Below are positions 38,930 to 53,416 of a DNA stretch of 64,000 nt, in pieces. The first letter of the stretch is position 1; every line of letters starts with the position of its first letter. A model generated the notes under the pieces. That model did not search any database. It was not told where the DNA came from and worked only from the letters and a program-made list of their open reading frames with translations. The translations under genes and the position numbers were made by a program. The DNA is taken from NCBI GenBank assembly GCA_946800325.1, contig OX326959.1, positions 32,931,027 to 32,995,026 on the forward strand. Reading direction: 5' to 3'. Source of the stretch: Luzula sylvatica (Eukaryota > Streptophyta > Magnoliopsida > Poales > Juncaceae).

Positions 38930-41900
38930 TATATGTTTGTTAGTCTTCAATTACGGAGTATTTTAAGTACGACAAGAAAATTGAGTATTTTGCTTGTGTT
39001 ACACTTCAATATTAATATTTTTTTTAAACAATATCATAATTGAATTTTCTGAAGGTGATAGACTTCTGTTTTTGCATTTTGCAGAAATTTTGGAAAAAAT
39101 TGATATTTGTGTATGTTAGTCTTCAATTACGGAGTATTTTGAGTACGACATGAAAATTGAATATTTTGTTTGTGTTACACTTCAATTTTATCATTTTTAA
39201 AAAAAATATGATAATTGAATTTTTTGAAGGTGTTAGACTTCTGTTTTTGCATTTTTCAGAAATTTTGGAAAAAATTGAAATATATGTATGTTAGTCTTCA
39301 ATTTCGGAGTATTTTGAGAATGACATGAAAATTGTGTATTTTGCTTGCATTACATTTCAATTTTTACATTTTTCAAAAATATATCATGATAGAATTTTTT
39401 GAAGGTGTTAGACTTCGGTTTTTGCATTTTTAAGAAATTTTGGAAAAAATTAAAATTTGTGTATGTTAGTCTTCAATTACGGAGTATTTTGAGTACGACA
39501 TGAAAATTTAGTATTTTGCTTGCATTACATTTCAATTTTAACATTTTAAAAAAATATATCATGATAGAATTTTTTGAAGGTGTTAGACTTTTGTTTTTGC
39601 ATTTTTCAGAAAATTTGGAAAAAATTGAAATTTGTGTATGTTAGTCTTCAATTACGGAGTATTTTAAGTACGACATGAAAATTGAGTATTTTGCTTGTAT
39701 TACATTTTAATTTTAACATTTTAAAAAAATATATCATAATTGAATTTTTTGAAGGTGTTAGACTTCTGTTTTTGCATTTTTGAAAATTTTTTGAAAAAAT
39801 TGAAATTTGTGTGTGTTAATCTTCAATTACACAGTATCTTGAGTACGACACGAAAATTGAGTATTTTGCTTTTGTTACACTTCAATTTTAACATTTTTTG
39901 CTAAAATATCATAATTGAATTTTTTTCAAGGTGTTAGACTTCTGGTTTTGCATTTTTAAGAAATTTTGGAAAAAATTAAAATTTGTGTATGTTAGTCTTC
40001 AATTACGGAGTATTTTGAGTACGACATGAAAATTGAATATTTTGCTTGTGTTACACTTCAATTTTATCATTTTTCAAAAAAATATGATAATTGAATTTTT
40101 TGAAGGTGTTAGACTTCTGTTTTTGCATTTTTCAGAAATTTTGGAAAAAATTGAAATTTATGTATGTTAGTCTTCAATTTCGGAGTATTTTGAGTACGAC
40201 ATGAAAATTGTGTATTTCTCTTGTATTAGATTTCAATTTTAACATTTTTTGAAAAAATATCATAATTGAATTTTTTGAAGGTGTTAGACTTCAGTTTTTG
40301 CATTTTTAAGAAATTTTGGAAAAAATTAAAATTTGTGTATGTTAGTCTTCAATTACGGAGTATTTTGAGTACGACAAGAAAATTGAGTATTTTGCTTGCA
40401 TTACATTTCAATTTAAACATTTTTAATCAAAATATCATGATAGAATTTTTTGAAGGTGTTAGACTTCTGTTTTTTGCATTTTTCAGAAAATTTGGAAAAA
40501 ATTAAAATTTGTGTATGTTTGTCTTCGATTACGGAGTATTTTAAGTACGACATGAAAATTGAGTATTTTGCTTGTATTACATTTCAATTTTGACATTTAA
40601 AAAAAATATATCATAATTGAATTTTTTGAAGGTGTTAGACTCCTGTTTTTGCATTTTTGAGAATTTTTTGAAAAAATTGAAATTTGTGTGTGTTAGTCTT
40701 CAATTACACAGTATCTTGAGTACGACACGAAAATTGAGTATTTTGCTTTTCTTACACTTCAATTTCAACATTTTTTGAAAAAATATCATAATTGAATTTT
40801 TTTAAGGTGTCAGACTTCTGTTTTTCCATTTTTCAGAAATTTTGGAAAAAATTGAAATTTATGTTTGTTAGTCTTCAATTACGGAGTATTTTAAGTACGA
40901 CAAGAAAATTGAGGATTTTGCTTGTGTTACACTTCAATATTAATATTTTTTTTAAACAATATCATAATTGAATTTTCTGAAGGTGATAGACTTCTGTTTT
41001 TGCATTTTTCAGAAATTTTGGAAAAAATTGATATTTGTGTATGTTAGTCTTCAATTACTGAGTATTTTGAGTACGACATGAAAATTGAATATTTTGTTTG
41101 TGTTACACTTCAATTTTATCATTTTTCAAAAAAATATGATAATTGAATTTTTTGATGGCGTTAGACTTCTGTTTTTGCATTTTTCAGAAATTTTGGAAAA
41201 AATTGAAATATATGTATGTTAGTCTTCAATTTCGGAGTATTTTGAGAATGACATGAAAAATGTGTATTTTTCTTGTATTACATTTCAATTTTAACATTTT
41301 TTGAAAAAATATCATAATTCAATTTTTTTGAAGGTGTTAGACTTCGGTTTTTGCATTTTTAAGAAATTTTGGAAAAAATTAAAATTTGTGTATGTTAGTC
41401 TTCAATTACGGAGTATTTTGAGTACGACATGAAAATTTAGTATTTTGCTTGCATTACATTTCAATTTTAACATTTTTAAAAAATATATCATGACAGAATT
41501 TTTTGAAGGTGTTAGACTTTTGTTTTTGCATTTTACAGAAAATTTGGAAAAAATTGAAATTTGTGTATGTTAGTCTTCAATTACGGAGTATTTTAAGTAC
41601 GACATGAAAATTGAGTATTTTGCTTGTATTACATTTCAATGTTAACATTTTAAAAAAATATATCATAATTGAATTTTTTGAAGGTGCTAGACTTCTGTTT
41701 TTACATTTTTGAGAATTTTTTGAAAAAATTGAAATTTGTGTGTGTTAGTCTTCAATTACACAGTATCTTGAGTACGACACGAAAATTGAGTATTTTGCTT
41801 TTGTTACACTTCAATTTTAACATTTTTTGCAAAAATATCATAATTGAATTTTTTTCAAGGTGTTAGACTTCTGGTTTTGCATTTTTAAGAAATTTTGGAA

Positions 41901-42740
41901 AAAATTAAAATTTGTGTATGTTAGTCTTCAATTACGGAGTATTTTGAGTACGACATGAAAATTGAATATTTTGCTTGTGTTACACTTCAATTTTATCATT
42001 TTTCAAAAAAATATGATAATTGAATTTTTTGAAGGTGTTAGACTTCTGTTTTTGCATTTTTCAGAAATTTTGGAAAAAATTGAAATTTATGTATGTTAGT
42101 CTTCAATTTCGGAGTATTTTGAGTACGACATGAAAATTGTGTATTTCTCTTGTATTAGATTTCAATTTTAACATTTTTTGAAAAAATATCATAATTGAAT
42201 TTTTTGAAGGTGTTAGACTTCAGTTTTTGCATTTTTAAGAAATTTTGGAAAAAATTAAAATTTGTGTATGTTAGTCTTCAATTACGGAGTATTTTGAGTA
42301 CGACAAGAAAATTGAGTATTTTGCTTGCATTACATTTCAATTTAAACATTTTTAATCAAAATATCATGATAGAATTTTTTGAAGGTGTTAGACTTCTGTT
42401 TTTTGCATTTTTCAGAAAATTTGGAAAAAATTAAAATTTGTGTATGTTTGTCTTCGATTACGGAGTATTTTAAGTACGACATGAAAATTGAGTATTTTGC
42501 TTGTATTACATTTCAATTTTGACATTTAAAAAAAATATATCATAATTGAATTTTTTGAAGGTGTTAGACTCCTGTTTTTGCATTTTTGAGAATTTTTTGA
42601 AAAAATTGAAATTTGTGTGTGTTAGTCTTCAATTACAGAGTATCTTGAGTACGACACGAAAATTGAGTATTTTGCTTTTGTTACACTTCAATTTCAACAT
42701 TTTTTGAAAAAATATCATAATTGAATTTTTTTAAGGTGTC
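38930..42740 (+). repeat. 11-monomer higher-order repeat (1929 bp), about two copies
   Basis: GAGAATGACATG near 39313 recurs near 41244, and GTTAGACTTCGGTTTTTG near 39408 and 41337, with a period of about 1929 bp (11 monomers). The unit amounts to two pentamers plus one h monomer inserted between c and d. The second copy is cut by the 42741-42754 join. A clear difference between copies is near 39345: the first continues as GTGTATTTTGCTTGCATTAC (an e/a chimera), the second as GTGTATTTTTCTTGTATTAC. Confidence 0.8.
40871..41046 (+). repeat. Monomer h, reference copy (176 bp)
   Basis: h is marked by GACAAGAAAATTGAG, CACTTCAATATTAATATT, a run of eight T, then AAACAATATCATAATTGAAT, TTTCTGAAGGTGATAGAC and AAATTGATATTTGTG. 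It sits between c and d units. Copies are near 37270, 39020, 40945, 47950, 49700, 51630, 53550, 55480, 56710, 58640 and 62660, with older relatives near 2260 and 14525. It is therefore a marker of the right half of the window. Confidence 0.8.
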
Positions 42741-42754
42741 AGACTTCTGTTTTT
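42741..42754. other. Unequal-exchange join of the 10.67-kb duplication
   Basis: Within AGACTTCTGTTTTT the text changes from the 11-mer version (preceded by AAGGTGTC; homologues continue CCATTTTTCAG) to the version at 32067 (continuing GCATTTTTCAGAAATTTTGG and GTATGGTAGTC). The switch preserves the monomer phase exactly and lies in one of the most conserved monomer segments, as expected for homologous exchange. Confidence 0.82.
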
Positions 42755-45700
42755 GCATTTTTCAGAAATTTTGGAAAAAATTGAAATTTGTGTATGGTAG
42801 TCTTCAATTACGGAGTATTTTGAGTACGACATGAAAATTGAGTATTTTGCTTGCATAACATTTCAATTTTAACATTTTAAAAAAAAATATCATGATAGAA
42901 TTTTTTGAAGGTGTTAGACTTCTGTTTTTGCATTTTTCAGAAAATTTGGAAAAAATTGAAATTTGTGTATGTTAGTCTTCAATTACGGAGTATTTTAAGT
43001 ACGACATGAAAATTGTGTATTTTGCTTGTATTACATTTCAATTTTAACATTTAAAAAAAAAATATCATAATTGAATTTTTTGAAGGTGTTAGACTTCTGT
43101 TTTTGCATTTTTAAGAATTTTTTGAAAAAATTGAAATTTGAGTGAGTTAGTCTTCAAATACACAGTATCTTGAGTACGACTCGAAAATTGAGTATTTTGC
43201 TTTTGTAACACTTCAATTTTAACATTTTTTGAAAAAATGTCATAATTGAATTTTTTGAAGGTGTTCGACTTCTGTTTTTGCATTTTTAAGAAATTTTGGA
43301 AAAAATTAAAATTTGTGTATGTTAGTCTTCAATTACGGAGTATTTTAAGTACGACATGAAAATTGAATATTTTGCTTGTGTTACACTTCAATTTTAACAT
43401 TTAAAAAAAAAATATGATAATTGAATTTTTTTGAAGGTGTTAAACTTCTATTTTTGCATTTTTCAGAAATTTTTGAAAAAATTGAAATTTATGTATGCTA
43501 GTCTTCAATTTCGGAGTATTTTGAGTACGACATAAAAATTGTGTATTTTTCTTGTATTACATTTCAATTTTAACAGTTTTAAAAAATATATCATAATTGA
43601 AATTTTTGAAGGTGTTAGACTTCTGGTTTTGCATTTTTAAGATTTTTTAGAAAAAATTGAAATTTGTGTATGTTAGTCTTCAATTACGGAGTATTTTGAG
43701 TACGACATGAAAATAGAGTATTTTGGTTGTATTACATTTCAATTTAAATACATAAAAAAAAATATCATAATTTAATGTTTTGAAGGTGTTAGACTTCTGG
43801 TTTTGCATTTTAAAGAATTTTTAGAAAAAATTGAAACTTGTGTGTGTTAGTCTTCAATTACAGAGTATTTTGAGTACGACATGAAAATTGCGTATTATGC
43901 TTTTGTTACACTTCAATTTTAATATTTTTTGAAAAAATATCATAATTGAATTTTTTGAAGGTGTTAGACTTCTGTTTTTGTATTGTTCAGAAAATTTGGA
44001 AAAAATTGAAATTTGTGTATGTTAGTCTTCAATTACGGAGTGATTTAAGTACGACATGAAAATTGAGTATTTTGCTTGTGTTACATTTCAAATTTAAAAT
44101 TTTTAAAAAAAATATCATAATTGAATTTTTTGAAGGTGTCAGACTTCTGTTTTTGCATTTTTAAGAATTTTTTGAAAAAATTGAAATTTCTGTGTGTTAG
44201 TCTTCAATTACACAGTATCTTGAGTACGACACGAAAATTGAGTATATTTCTTTGGTTACACTTCCATTTTAACATTTTTCTAAAAAATATCATAATTGAA
44301 TTTTGTGAAGGTGTTAAACTTCTGTTTTTGCATTTTTAAGAAAATTTGGAAAAAATTAAAATTTGTGTATGTTAGTCTTCAATTACGGAGTATTTTGAGT
44401 ACGACATGAAAATTGAGTATTTTGCTTGCATTACATTTCAATTTTAACATTTAAAAAAAACATATCATGATAGAAATTTTTGAAGGTGTTAGACTTCTGT
44501 ATTTGCATTTTTCAGAAAATTTGGAAAAAATTGAAATTTGTGTATGTTAGTCTTCAATTACGGAGTATTTTAAGTACGACATGAAAATTGAGTATTTTGC
44601 TTGTATTACATTTCAATTTTAACATTTTAAAAAAATATATCATAATTGAATATTTTGAAGGTGTTAGACTTCTGTTTTTGCATTTTTAAGAATTTTTTGA
44701 AAAAATTGAAATTTGAGTGAGTTATTCTTCAATTACACAGTATCTTGAGTACGACACGAAAATTGAGTATTTTTCTTTTGTTACACTTCAATTTTAACAT
44801 TTTTTAAAAAAATATCATAATTGAATTTTTTGAAGGTGTTAGACTTCTGTTTTTGCATTTTTAAGAAATTTTGGAAAAAATTAAAATTTGTGTATGTTAG
44901 TCTTCTATTACGGAGTATTTTGAGTACGACATGAAAATTGAGTATTTTGCTTGCATTACATGCAATTTTAACATTTTTAAAAAAAATATCATGATAGAAT
45001 TTTTTGAAGGTGTGAGACTTCTGTTTTTGCATTTTTCAGAAAATTTGGAAAAAATTGAAATTTGTGTATGTTAGTCTTCAATTTCGGAGTATTTTGAGTA
45101 CGACATGAAAATTGAATATTTTGCTTGTGTTACACTTCAATTTATCATTTTTCAAAAATATATCATAATTGAATTTTTTGAAGGTGTTAGACTTCTGTTT
45201 TTGCATTTTTAAGAATTTTATGAAAAAATTGAAATTTGAGTGAGTTATTCTTCAATTACACGGTATCTTGAGTACGACACGAAAATTGAGTATTTTGCTT
45301 TTGTTACACTTCAATTTTAACATTTTTTGAAAAAATATCATAATTGAATTTTTTGAAGGTGTTAGACTTCTGTTTTTGCATTTTTAAGAAATTTTGGAAA
45401 AAATTAAAATTTGTGTATGTTAGTCTTCTATTACGGAGTATTTTGAGTACGACATGAAAATTGAGTATTTTGCTTGCATTACATTTCAATTTTAACATTT
45501 AAAAAAAAATATCATGATAGAATTTTTTGAAGGTGTTAGACTTCTGTTTTTGCATTTTTCAGAAAATTTGGAAAAAATTGAAATTTGTGTATGTTAGTCT
45601 TCAATTACGGAGTATTTTAAGTACGACATGAAAATTGAGTATTTTGCTTGTATTACATTTCAATTTTAACATTTTAAAAAAATATATCATAATTGAATTT

Positions 45701-48700
45701 TTTGAAGGTGTTAGACTTCTGTTTTTGCATTTTTAAGAATTTTTTGAAAAAATTGAAATTTGAGTGAGTTATTCTTCAATTACACAGTATCTTGAGTACG
45801 ACACGAAAATTGAGTATTTTGCTTTTGTTACACTTCAATTTTAACATTTTTTGAAAAAATATCATAATTGAATTTTTTGAAGGTGTTAGACTTCTGTTTT
45901 TGCATTTTTAAGAAATTTTGGAAAAAATTAAAATTTGTGTATGTTAGTCTTCTATTACGGAGTATTTTGAGTACGACATGAAAATTGAGTATTTTGCTTG
46001 CATTACATGCAATTTTAACATTTAAAAAAAAAATATCATGATAGAATTTTTTGAAGGTGTGAGACTTCTGTTTTTGCATTTTTCAGAAAATTTGGAAAAA
46101 ATTGGAATTTGTGTATGTTAGTCTTCAATTACGGAGTATTTTAAGAACGACATGAAAATGGAGTATTTTGCTTGTATTACATTTCAATTTTTACATTTAA
46201 AAAAAATATCATAATTGAATTTTTTGAAGGTGTTAGACTTCTGTTTTTTCATTTTTGAGAATTTTTTGAAAAAATTGAAATTTGTGTGTGTTAGTCTTCA
46301 ATTACACAGTATCTTGAGTACGACATGAAAATTGAGTATTTTGCATTTGTTAGACTTCAATTTTAACATTTTTTGCAAAAATATCATAATTGAATTTTTT
46401 GAAGGTGTTAGACTTCTGTTTTTGCATTTTTCAGAAATTTTGGAAAAAATTGAAATTTGTGTATGGATAGTCTTCAATTACGGAGTATTTTGAATACGAC
46501 ATGAAAATTGAGTATTTTGCTTGCATAACATTTCAATTTTAACATTTTAAAAAAAAATATCATGATAGAATTTTTTGAAGGTGTTAGACTTCTGTTTTTG
46601 CATTTTTCAGAAAATTTGGAAAAAATTGAAATTTGTGTATGTTAGTCTTCAATTACGGAGTATTTTAAGTACGACATGAAAATTGAGTATTTTGCTTGTA
46701 TTACATTTCAATTTTAACATTTTAAAAAAAAATATCATAATAGAATTTTTTAAAGGTGTTAGACTTCAGTTTTTGCATTTTTAAGAAATTTTGGAAAAAA
46801 TTAAAATTTGTGTATGTTAGTCTTCAATTACGGAGTATTTTGAGTACGACATGAAAATTGAGTATTTTGCTTGCATTACATTTCAATTTTAACATTTTAA
46901 AAAAATATATCATGATATAATTTTTTGAAGGTGTTAGACTTCTGTTTTTGCATTTTTCTGAAATTTGGAAAAAATTGCAATTTGTGTTTGTTAGTCTTCA
47001 ATTACGGAGTATTTTAAGTACGACATGAAAATTGAGTATTTTGCTTGTATTACATTTCAATTTTAACATTTTAAAAAAAAATATCATAACTGAATTTTTT
47101 GAAGGTGTTAGACTTCTGTTTTTGCATTTTTGAGAATTTTTTGAAAAAATTGAAATTTGTGTGTGTTAGTCTTCAATTACACAGTATCTTGAGTACGACA
47201 CGAAAATTGAGTATTTTGCTTTTGTTACACTTCAATTTCAACATTTTTTGAAAAAATATCATAATTGAATTTTTTGAAGGTGTTAGACTTCTGTTTTTCC
47301 ATTTTTCAGAAATTTTGGAAAAAATTGAAATTTATGTTTGTTAGTCTTCAATTACGGAGTATTTTGAGTACGACATGAAAATTGAGTATTTTGCTTGCAT
47401 TACATTTCAATTTAAACATTTTTAATCAAAATATCATGATAGAATTTTTTGAAGGTGTTAGACTTCTGTTTTTGCTTTTTTCAGAAAATTTGGAAAAAAT
47501 TGAAATTTGTGTTTATTAGTCTTCAATTACAGAGTATTTTAAGTACGACATAAATATAGAGTATTTTGCTTGTATTACATTTCAATTTTAACATTTTAAA
47601 AAAAATTATCATAATTGAATTCTTTGAAGGTGTTAGACTTCTGTTTTTGCATTTTTGAGAATTTTTTGAAAAAATTGAAATTTGTGTGTGTTAGTCTTCA
47701 ATTACACAGTATCTTGAGTACGACACGAAAATTGAGTATTTTGCTTTTGTTACACTTCAATTTCCACATTTTTTGAAAAAATATCATAATTGAATTTTTT
47801 GAAGGTGTTAGACTTCTGTTTTTCCACTTTTCAGAAATTTGGGAAAAAATTGAAATTTATGTTTGTTAGTCTTCAATTACGGAGTATTTTAAGTACGACA
47901 AGAAAATTGAGTATTTTGATTGTGTTACACTTCAATATTAATATTTTTTTTAAACAATATCATAATTGAATTTTCTGAAGGTGATAGACTTCTGTTTTTG
48001 CATTTTTCAGAAATTTTGGAAAAAATTGATATTTGTGTATGTTAGTCTTCAATTACGGAATATTTTGAGTACGACATGAAAATTGAATATTTTGTTTGTG
48101 TTACACTTCAATTTTATCATTTTTCAAAAAAATATGATAATTGAATTTTTTGAAGGTGTTAGACTTCTGTTTTTGCATTTTTCAAAAAATTTGGAAAAAA
48201 TTGAAATTTATGTATGTTAGTCTTCAATTTCGGAGTATTTTGAGTACGACTTTAAAATTGTGTATTTCTCTTGTATTAGATTTCAATTTTAACATTTTTT
48301 GAAAAAATATCATAATTGAATTTTTTGAAGGTGTTAGACTTCAGTTTTTGCATTTTTAAGAAATTTTGGAAAACATTAAAATTTGTGTATGTTAGTCTTC
48401 AATTACGGAGTATTTTGAGTACGACATGAAAATTGAGTATTTTGCTTGCATTACATTTCAATTTAAACATTTTTAATCAAAATATCATGATAGAATTTTT
48501 TGAAGGTGTTAGACTTCTGTTTTTGCTTTTTTCAGAAAATTTGGAAAAAATTGAAATATGTGTTTGTTACTCTTCAATTACGGAGTATTTTAAGTACGAT
48601 ATGAATATAGAGTATTTTGCTTGTATTACATTTCAATTTTAACATTTTAAAAAAAATTATCATAATTGAATTTTATGAAGGTGTTAGACTTCTGTTTTTG

Positions 48701-51700
48701 CATTTTTGAGAATTTTTTGAAAAAATTGAAATTTGTGTGTGTTAGTCTTCAATTACACAGTATCTTGAGTACGACACGAAAATTGAGTATTTTGCTTTTG
48801 TTACACTTCAATTTCAACATTTTTTGAAAAAATATCATAATTGAATTTTTTGAAGGTGTTAGACTTCAGTTTTTGCATTTTTAAGAAATTTTCAAAAAAT
48901 TAAAATTTGTGTATGTTAGTCTTCAATTACGGAGTATTTTGAGTACGACATGAAAATTGAGTATTTTGCTTGCGTTACATTTCAATTTTAACATTTTTAA
49001 AAAATATATCATGATAGAATTTTTTGAAGGTGTTGGACTTCTGTTTTTGCATTTTTCAGAAAATTTGGAACAAATTGAAATTTGTGTTTGTTAGTCTTCA
49101 ATTACGGAGTATTTTAAGTACGACATGAAAATTGAGTATTTTGCTTGTATAACATTTCAATTTTAACATTTTAAAAAATTATATCATAATTGAATTTTTT
49201 GAAGGTGTTAGACTTCTGTTTTTGCATTTTTGAGAATTTTTTGAAAAAATTGAAATTTGTGTGTGTTAGTCTTCAATTACACAGTATCTTGAGTACCACA
49301 TGAAAATTGAGTATTTTGCTTTTGTTACACTTCAATTTTAACATTTTTTGCAAAAATATCATAATTGAATTTTTTCAAGGTGTTAGACTTCTGTTTTTGC
49401 ATTTTTAAGAAATTTTGGAAAAAATTGAAATTTATGTATGTTAGTCTTCAATTTCGGAGTATTTTGAGTACGACATGAAAATTGTGTATTTTTCTTGTAT
49501 TAGATTTCAATTTTAACATTTTTAAAAAAAATATCATGATAGAATTTTTTGAAGGTGTTAGCCTTCTGTTTTTGCATTTTTCAGAAAATTTGGAAAAAAT
49601 TAAAATATATGTTTGTTAGTCTTCAATTACGGAGTATTTTAAGTACGACAAGAAAATTGAGTATTTTGCTTGTGTTACACTTCAATATTAATATTTTTTT
49701 TAAACAATATCATAATTGAATTTTCTGAAGGTGATAGACTTCTGTTTTTGCATTTTGCAGAAATTTTGGAAAAAATTGATATTTGTGTATGTTAGTCTTC
49801 AATTACGGAGTATTTTGAGTACGACATGAAAATTGAATATTTTGTTTGTGTTACACTTCAATTTTATCATTTTTCAAAAAAATATGATAATTGAATTTTT
49901 TGAAGGTGTTAGACTTCTGTTTTTGCATTTTTCAGAAATTTTGGAAAAAATTGAAATATATGTATGTTAGTCTTCAATTTCGGAGTATTTTGAGAATGAC
50001 ATGAAAATTGTGTATTTTGCTTGCATTACATTTCAATTTTTACATTTTTCAAAAATATATCATGATAGAATTTTTTGAAGGTGTTAGACTTCGGTTTTTG
50101 CATTTTTAAGAAATTTTGGAAAAAATTAAAATTTGTGTATGTTAGTCTTCAATTACGGAGTATTTTGAGTACGACATGAAAATTTAGTATTTTGCTTGCA
50201 TTACATTTCAATTTTAACATTTTAAAAAAATATATCATGATAGAATTTTTTGAAGGTGTTAGACTTTTGTTTTTGCATTTTTCAGAAAATTTGGAAAAAA
50301 TTGAAATTTGTGTATGTTAGTCTTCAATTACGGAGTATTTTAAGTACGACATGAAAATTGAGTATTTTGCTTGTATTACATTTTAATTTTAACATTTTAA
50401 AAAAATATATCATAATTGAATTTTTTGAAGGTGTTAGACTTCTGTTTTTGCATTTTTGAGAATTTTTTGAAAAAATTGAAATTTGTGTGTGTTAATCTTC
50501 AATTACACAGTATCTTGAGTACGACACGAAAATTGAGTATTTTGCTTTTGTTACACTTCAATTTTAACATTTTTTGCAAAAATATCATAATTGAATTTTT
50601 TTCAAGGTGTTAGACTTCTGGTTTTGCATTTTTAAGAAATTTTGGAAAAAATTAAAATTTGTGTATGTTAGTCTTCAATTACGGAGTATTTTGAGTACGA
50701 CATGAAAATTGAATATTTTGCTTGTGTTACACTTCAATTTTATCATTTTTCAAAAAAATATGATAATTGAATTTTTTGAAGGTGTTAGACTTCTGTTTTT
50801 GCATTTTTCAGAAATTTTGGAAAAAATTGAAATTTATGTATGTTAGTCTTCAATTTCGGAGTATTTTGAGTACGACATGAAAATTGTGTATTTCTCTTGT
50901 ATTAGATTTCAATTTTAACATTTTTTGAAAAAATATCATAATTGAATTTTTTGAAGGTGTTAGACTTCAGTTTTTGCATTTTTAAGAAATTTTGGAAAAA
51001 ATTAAAATTTGTGTATGTTAGTCTTCAATTACGGAGTATTTTGAGTACGACAAGAAAATTGAGTATTTTGCTTGCATTACATTTCAATTTAAACATTTTT
51101 AATCAAAATATCATGATAGAATTTTTTGAAGGTGTTAGACTTCTGTTTTTTGCATTTTTCAGAAAATTTGGAAAAAATTAAAATTTGTGTATGTTTGTCT
51201 TCGATTACGGAGTATTTTAAGTACGACATGAAAATTGAGTATTTTGCTTGTATTACATTTCAATTTTGACATTTAAAAAAAATATATCATAATTGAATTT
51301 TTTGAAGGTGTTAGACTCCTGTTTTTGCATTTTTGAGAATTTTTTGAAAAAATTGAAATTTGTGTGTGTTAGTCTTCAATTACACAGTATCTTGAGTACG
51401 ACACGAAAATTGAGTATTTTGCTTTTGTTACACTTCAATTTCAACATTTTTTGAAAAAATATCATAATTGAATTTTTTTAAGGTGTCAGACTTCTGTTTT
51501 TCCATTTTTCAAAAATTTTGGAAAAAATTGAAATTTATGTTTGTTAGTCTTCAATTACGGAGTATTTTAAGTACGACAAGAAAATTGAGGATTTTGCTTG
51601 TGTTACACTTCAATATTAATATTTTTTTTAAACAATATCATAATTGAATTTTCTGAAGGTGATAGACTTCTGTTTTTGCATTTTTCAGAAATTTTGGAAA

Positions 51701-53416
51701 AAATTGATATTTGTGTATGTTAGTCTTCAATTACTGAGTATTTTGAGTACGACATGAAAATTGAATATTTTGTTTGTGTTACACTTCAATTTTATCATTT
51801 TTCAAAAAAATATGATAATTGAATTTTTTGATGGCGTTAGACTTCTGTTTTTGCATTTTTTAGAAATTTTGGAAAAAATTGAAATATATGTATGTTAGTC
51901 TTCAATTTCGGAGTATTTTGAGAATGACATGAAAAATGTGTATTTTTCTTGTATTACATTTCAATTTTAACATTTTTTGAAAAAATATCATAATTCAATT
52001 TTTTTGAAGGTGTTAGACTTCGGTTTTTGCATTTTTAAGAAATTTTGGAAAAAATTAAAATTTGTGTATGTTAGTCTTCAATTACGGAGTATTTTGAGTA
52101 CGACATGAAAATTTAGTATTTTGCTTGCATTACATTTCAATTTTAACATTTTTAAAAAATATATCATGACAGAATTTTTTGAAGGTGTTAGACTTTTGTT
52201 TTTGCATTTTACAGAAAATTTGGAAAAAATTGAAATTTGTGTATGTTAGTCTTCAATTACGGAGTATTTTAAGTACGACATGAAAATTGAGTATTTTGCT
52301 TGTATTACATTTCAATGTTAACATTTTAAAAAAATATATCATAATTGAATTTTTTGAAGGTGCTAGACTTCTGTTTTTGCATTTTTGAGAATTTTTTGAA
52401 AAAATTGAAATTTGTGTGTGTTAGTCTTCAATTACACAGTATCTTGAGTACGACACGAAAATTGAGTATTTTGCTTTTGTTACACTTCAATTTTAACATT
52501 TTTTGCAAAAATATCATAATTGAATTTTTTTCAAGGTGTTAGACTTCTGGTTTTGCATTTTTAAGAAATTTTGGAAAAAATTAAAATTTGTGTATGTTAG
52601 TCTTCAATTACGGAGTATTTTGAGTACGACATGAAAATTGAATATTTTGTTTGTGTTACACTTCAATTTTATCATTTTTCAAAAAAATATGATAATTGAA
52701 TTTTTTGAAGGTGTTAGACTTCTGTTTTTGCATTTTTCAGAAATTTTGGAAAAAATTGAAATTTATGTATGTTAGTCTTCAATTTCGGAGTATTTTGAGT
52801 ACGACATGAAAATTGTGTATTTCTCTTGTATTAGATTTCAATTTTAACATTTTTTGAAAAAATATCATAATTGAATTTTTTGAAGGTGTTAGACTTCAGT
52901 TTTTGCATTTTTAAGAAATTTTGGAAAAAATTAAAATTTGTGTATGTTAGTCTTCAATTACGGAGTATTTTGAGTACGACAAGAAAATTGAGTATTTTGC
53001 TTGCATTACATTTCAATTTAAACATTTTTAATCAAAATATCATGATAGAATTTTTTGAAGGTGTTAGACTTCTGTTTTTTGCATTTTTCAGAAAATTTGG
53101 AAAAAATTAAAATTTGTGTATGTTTGTCTTCGATTACGGAGTATTTTAAGTACGACATGAAAATTGAGTATTTTGCTTGTATTACATTTCAATTTTGACA
53201 TTTAAAAAAAATATATCGTAATTGAATTTTTTGAAGGTGTTAGACTCCTGTTTTTGCATTTTTGAGAATTTTTTGAAAAAATTGAAATTTGTGTGTGTTA
53301 GTCTTCAATTACACAGTATCTTGAGTACGACACGAAAATTGAGTATTTTGCTTTTGTTACACTTCAATTTCAACATTTTTTGAAAAAATATCATAATTGA
53401 ATTTTTTTAAGGTGTC
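42741..53416 (+). repeat. 61-monomer tandem duplication, copy 2 (about 10.68 kb)
   Basis: Direct head-to-tail repeat of 32067-42740. The join is placed at 42741-42754: left of it the sequence is 11-mer text (AAGGTGTC), and right of it comes TTTTGCATTTTTCAG and GTATGGTAGTC, as at 32067 onward. Private changes include GAATATTTTGAAGG near 44649, a lost T in CAATTTATC near 45139, GAATACGACATG near 46492 and GAATTCTTTG near 47617. After 53416 the 11-mer simply continues, so there is no third copy. Confidence 0.88.

Larger units (their letters stand above)
32067..42740 (+). repeat. 61-monomer tandem duplication, copy 1 (about 10.67 kb)
   Basis: Every distinctive unit here recurs 10673-10676 bp downstream in the same order: the f-g-i block (33002 and about 43676), the trimer sub-array (33965 and about 44640), the GAGTACCACATG unit (about 38617 and 49294) and the 11-mer with GAGAATGACATG (39313 and about 49990). 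Differences by eye are sparse single bases and 1-bp indels, for example GTTACACTCC near 33232 against GTTACACTTC. The segment holds no gene. Confidence 0.88.

Noticed and set aside
47610..47625. A GAATTC site near 47617 as a possible functional mark
   Set aside because: It is a single-base variant of the common GAATTTTTTG segment in one monomer and has no support beyond that.
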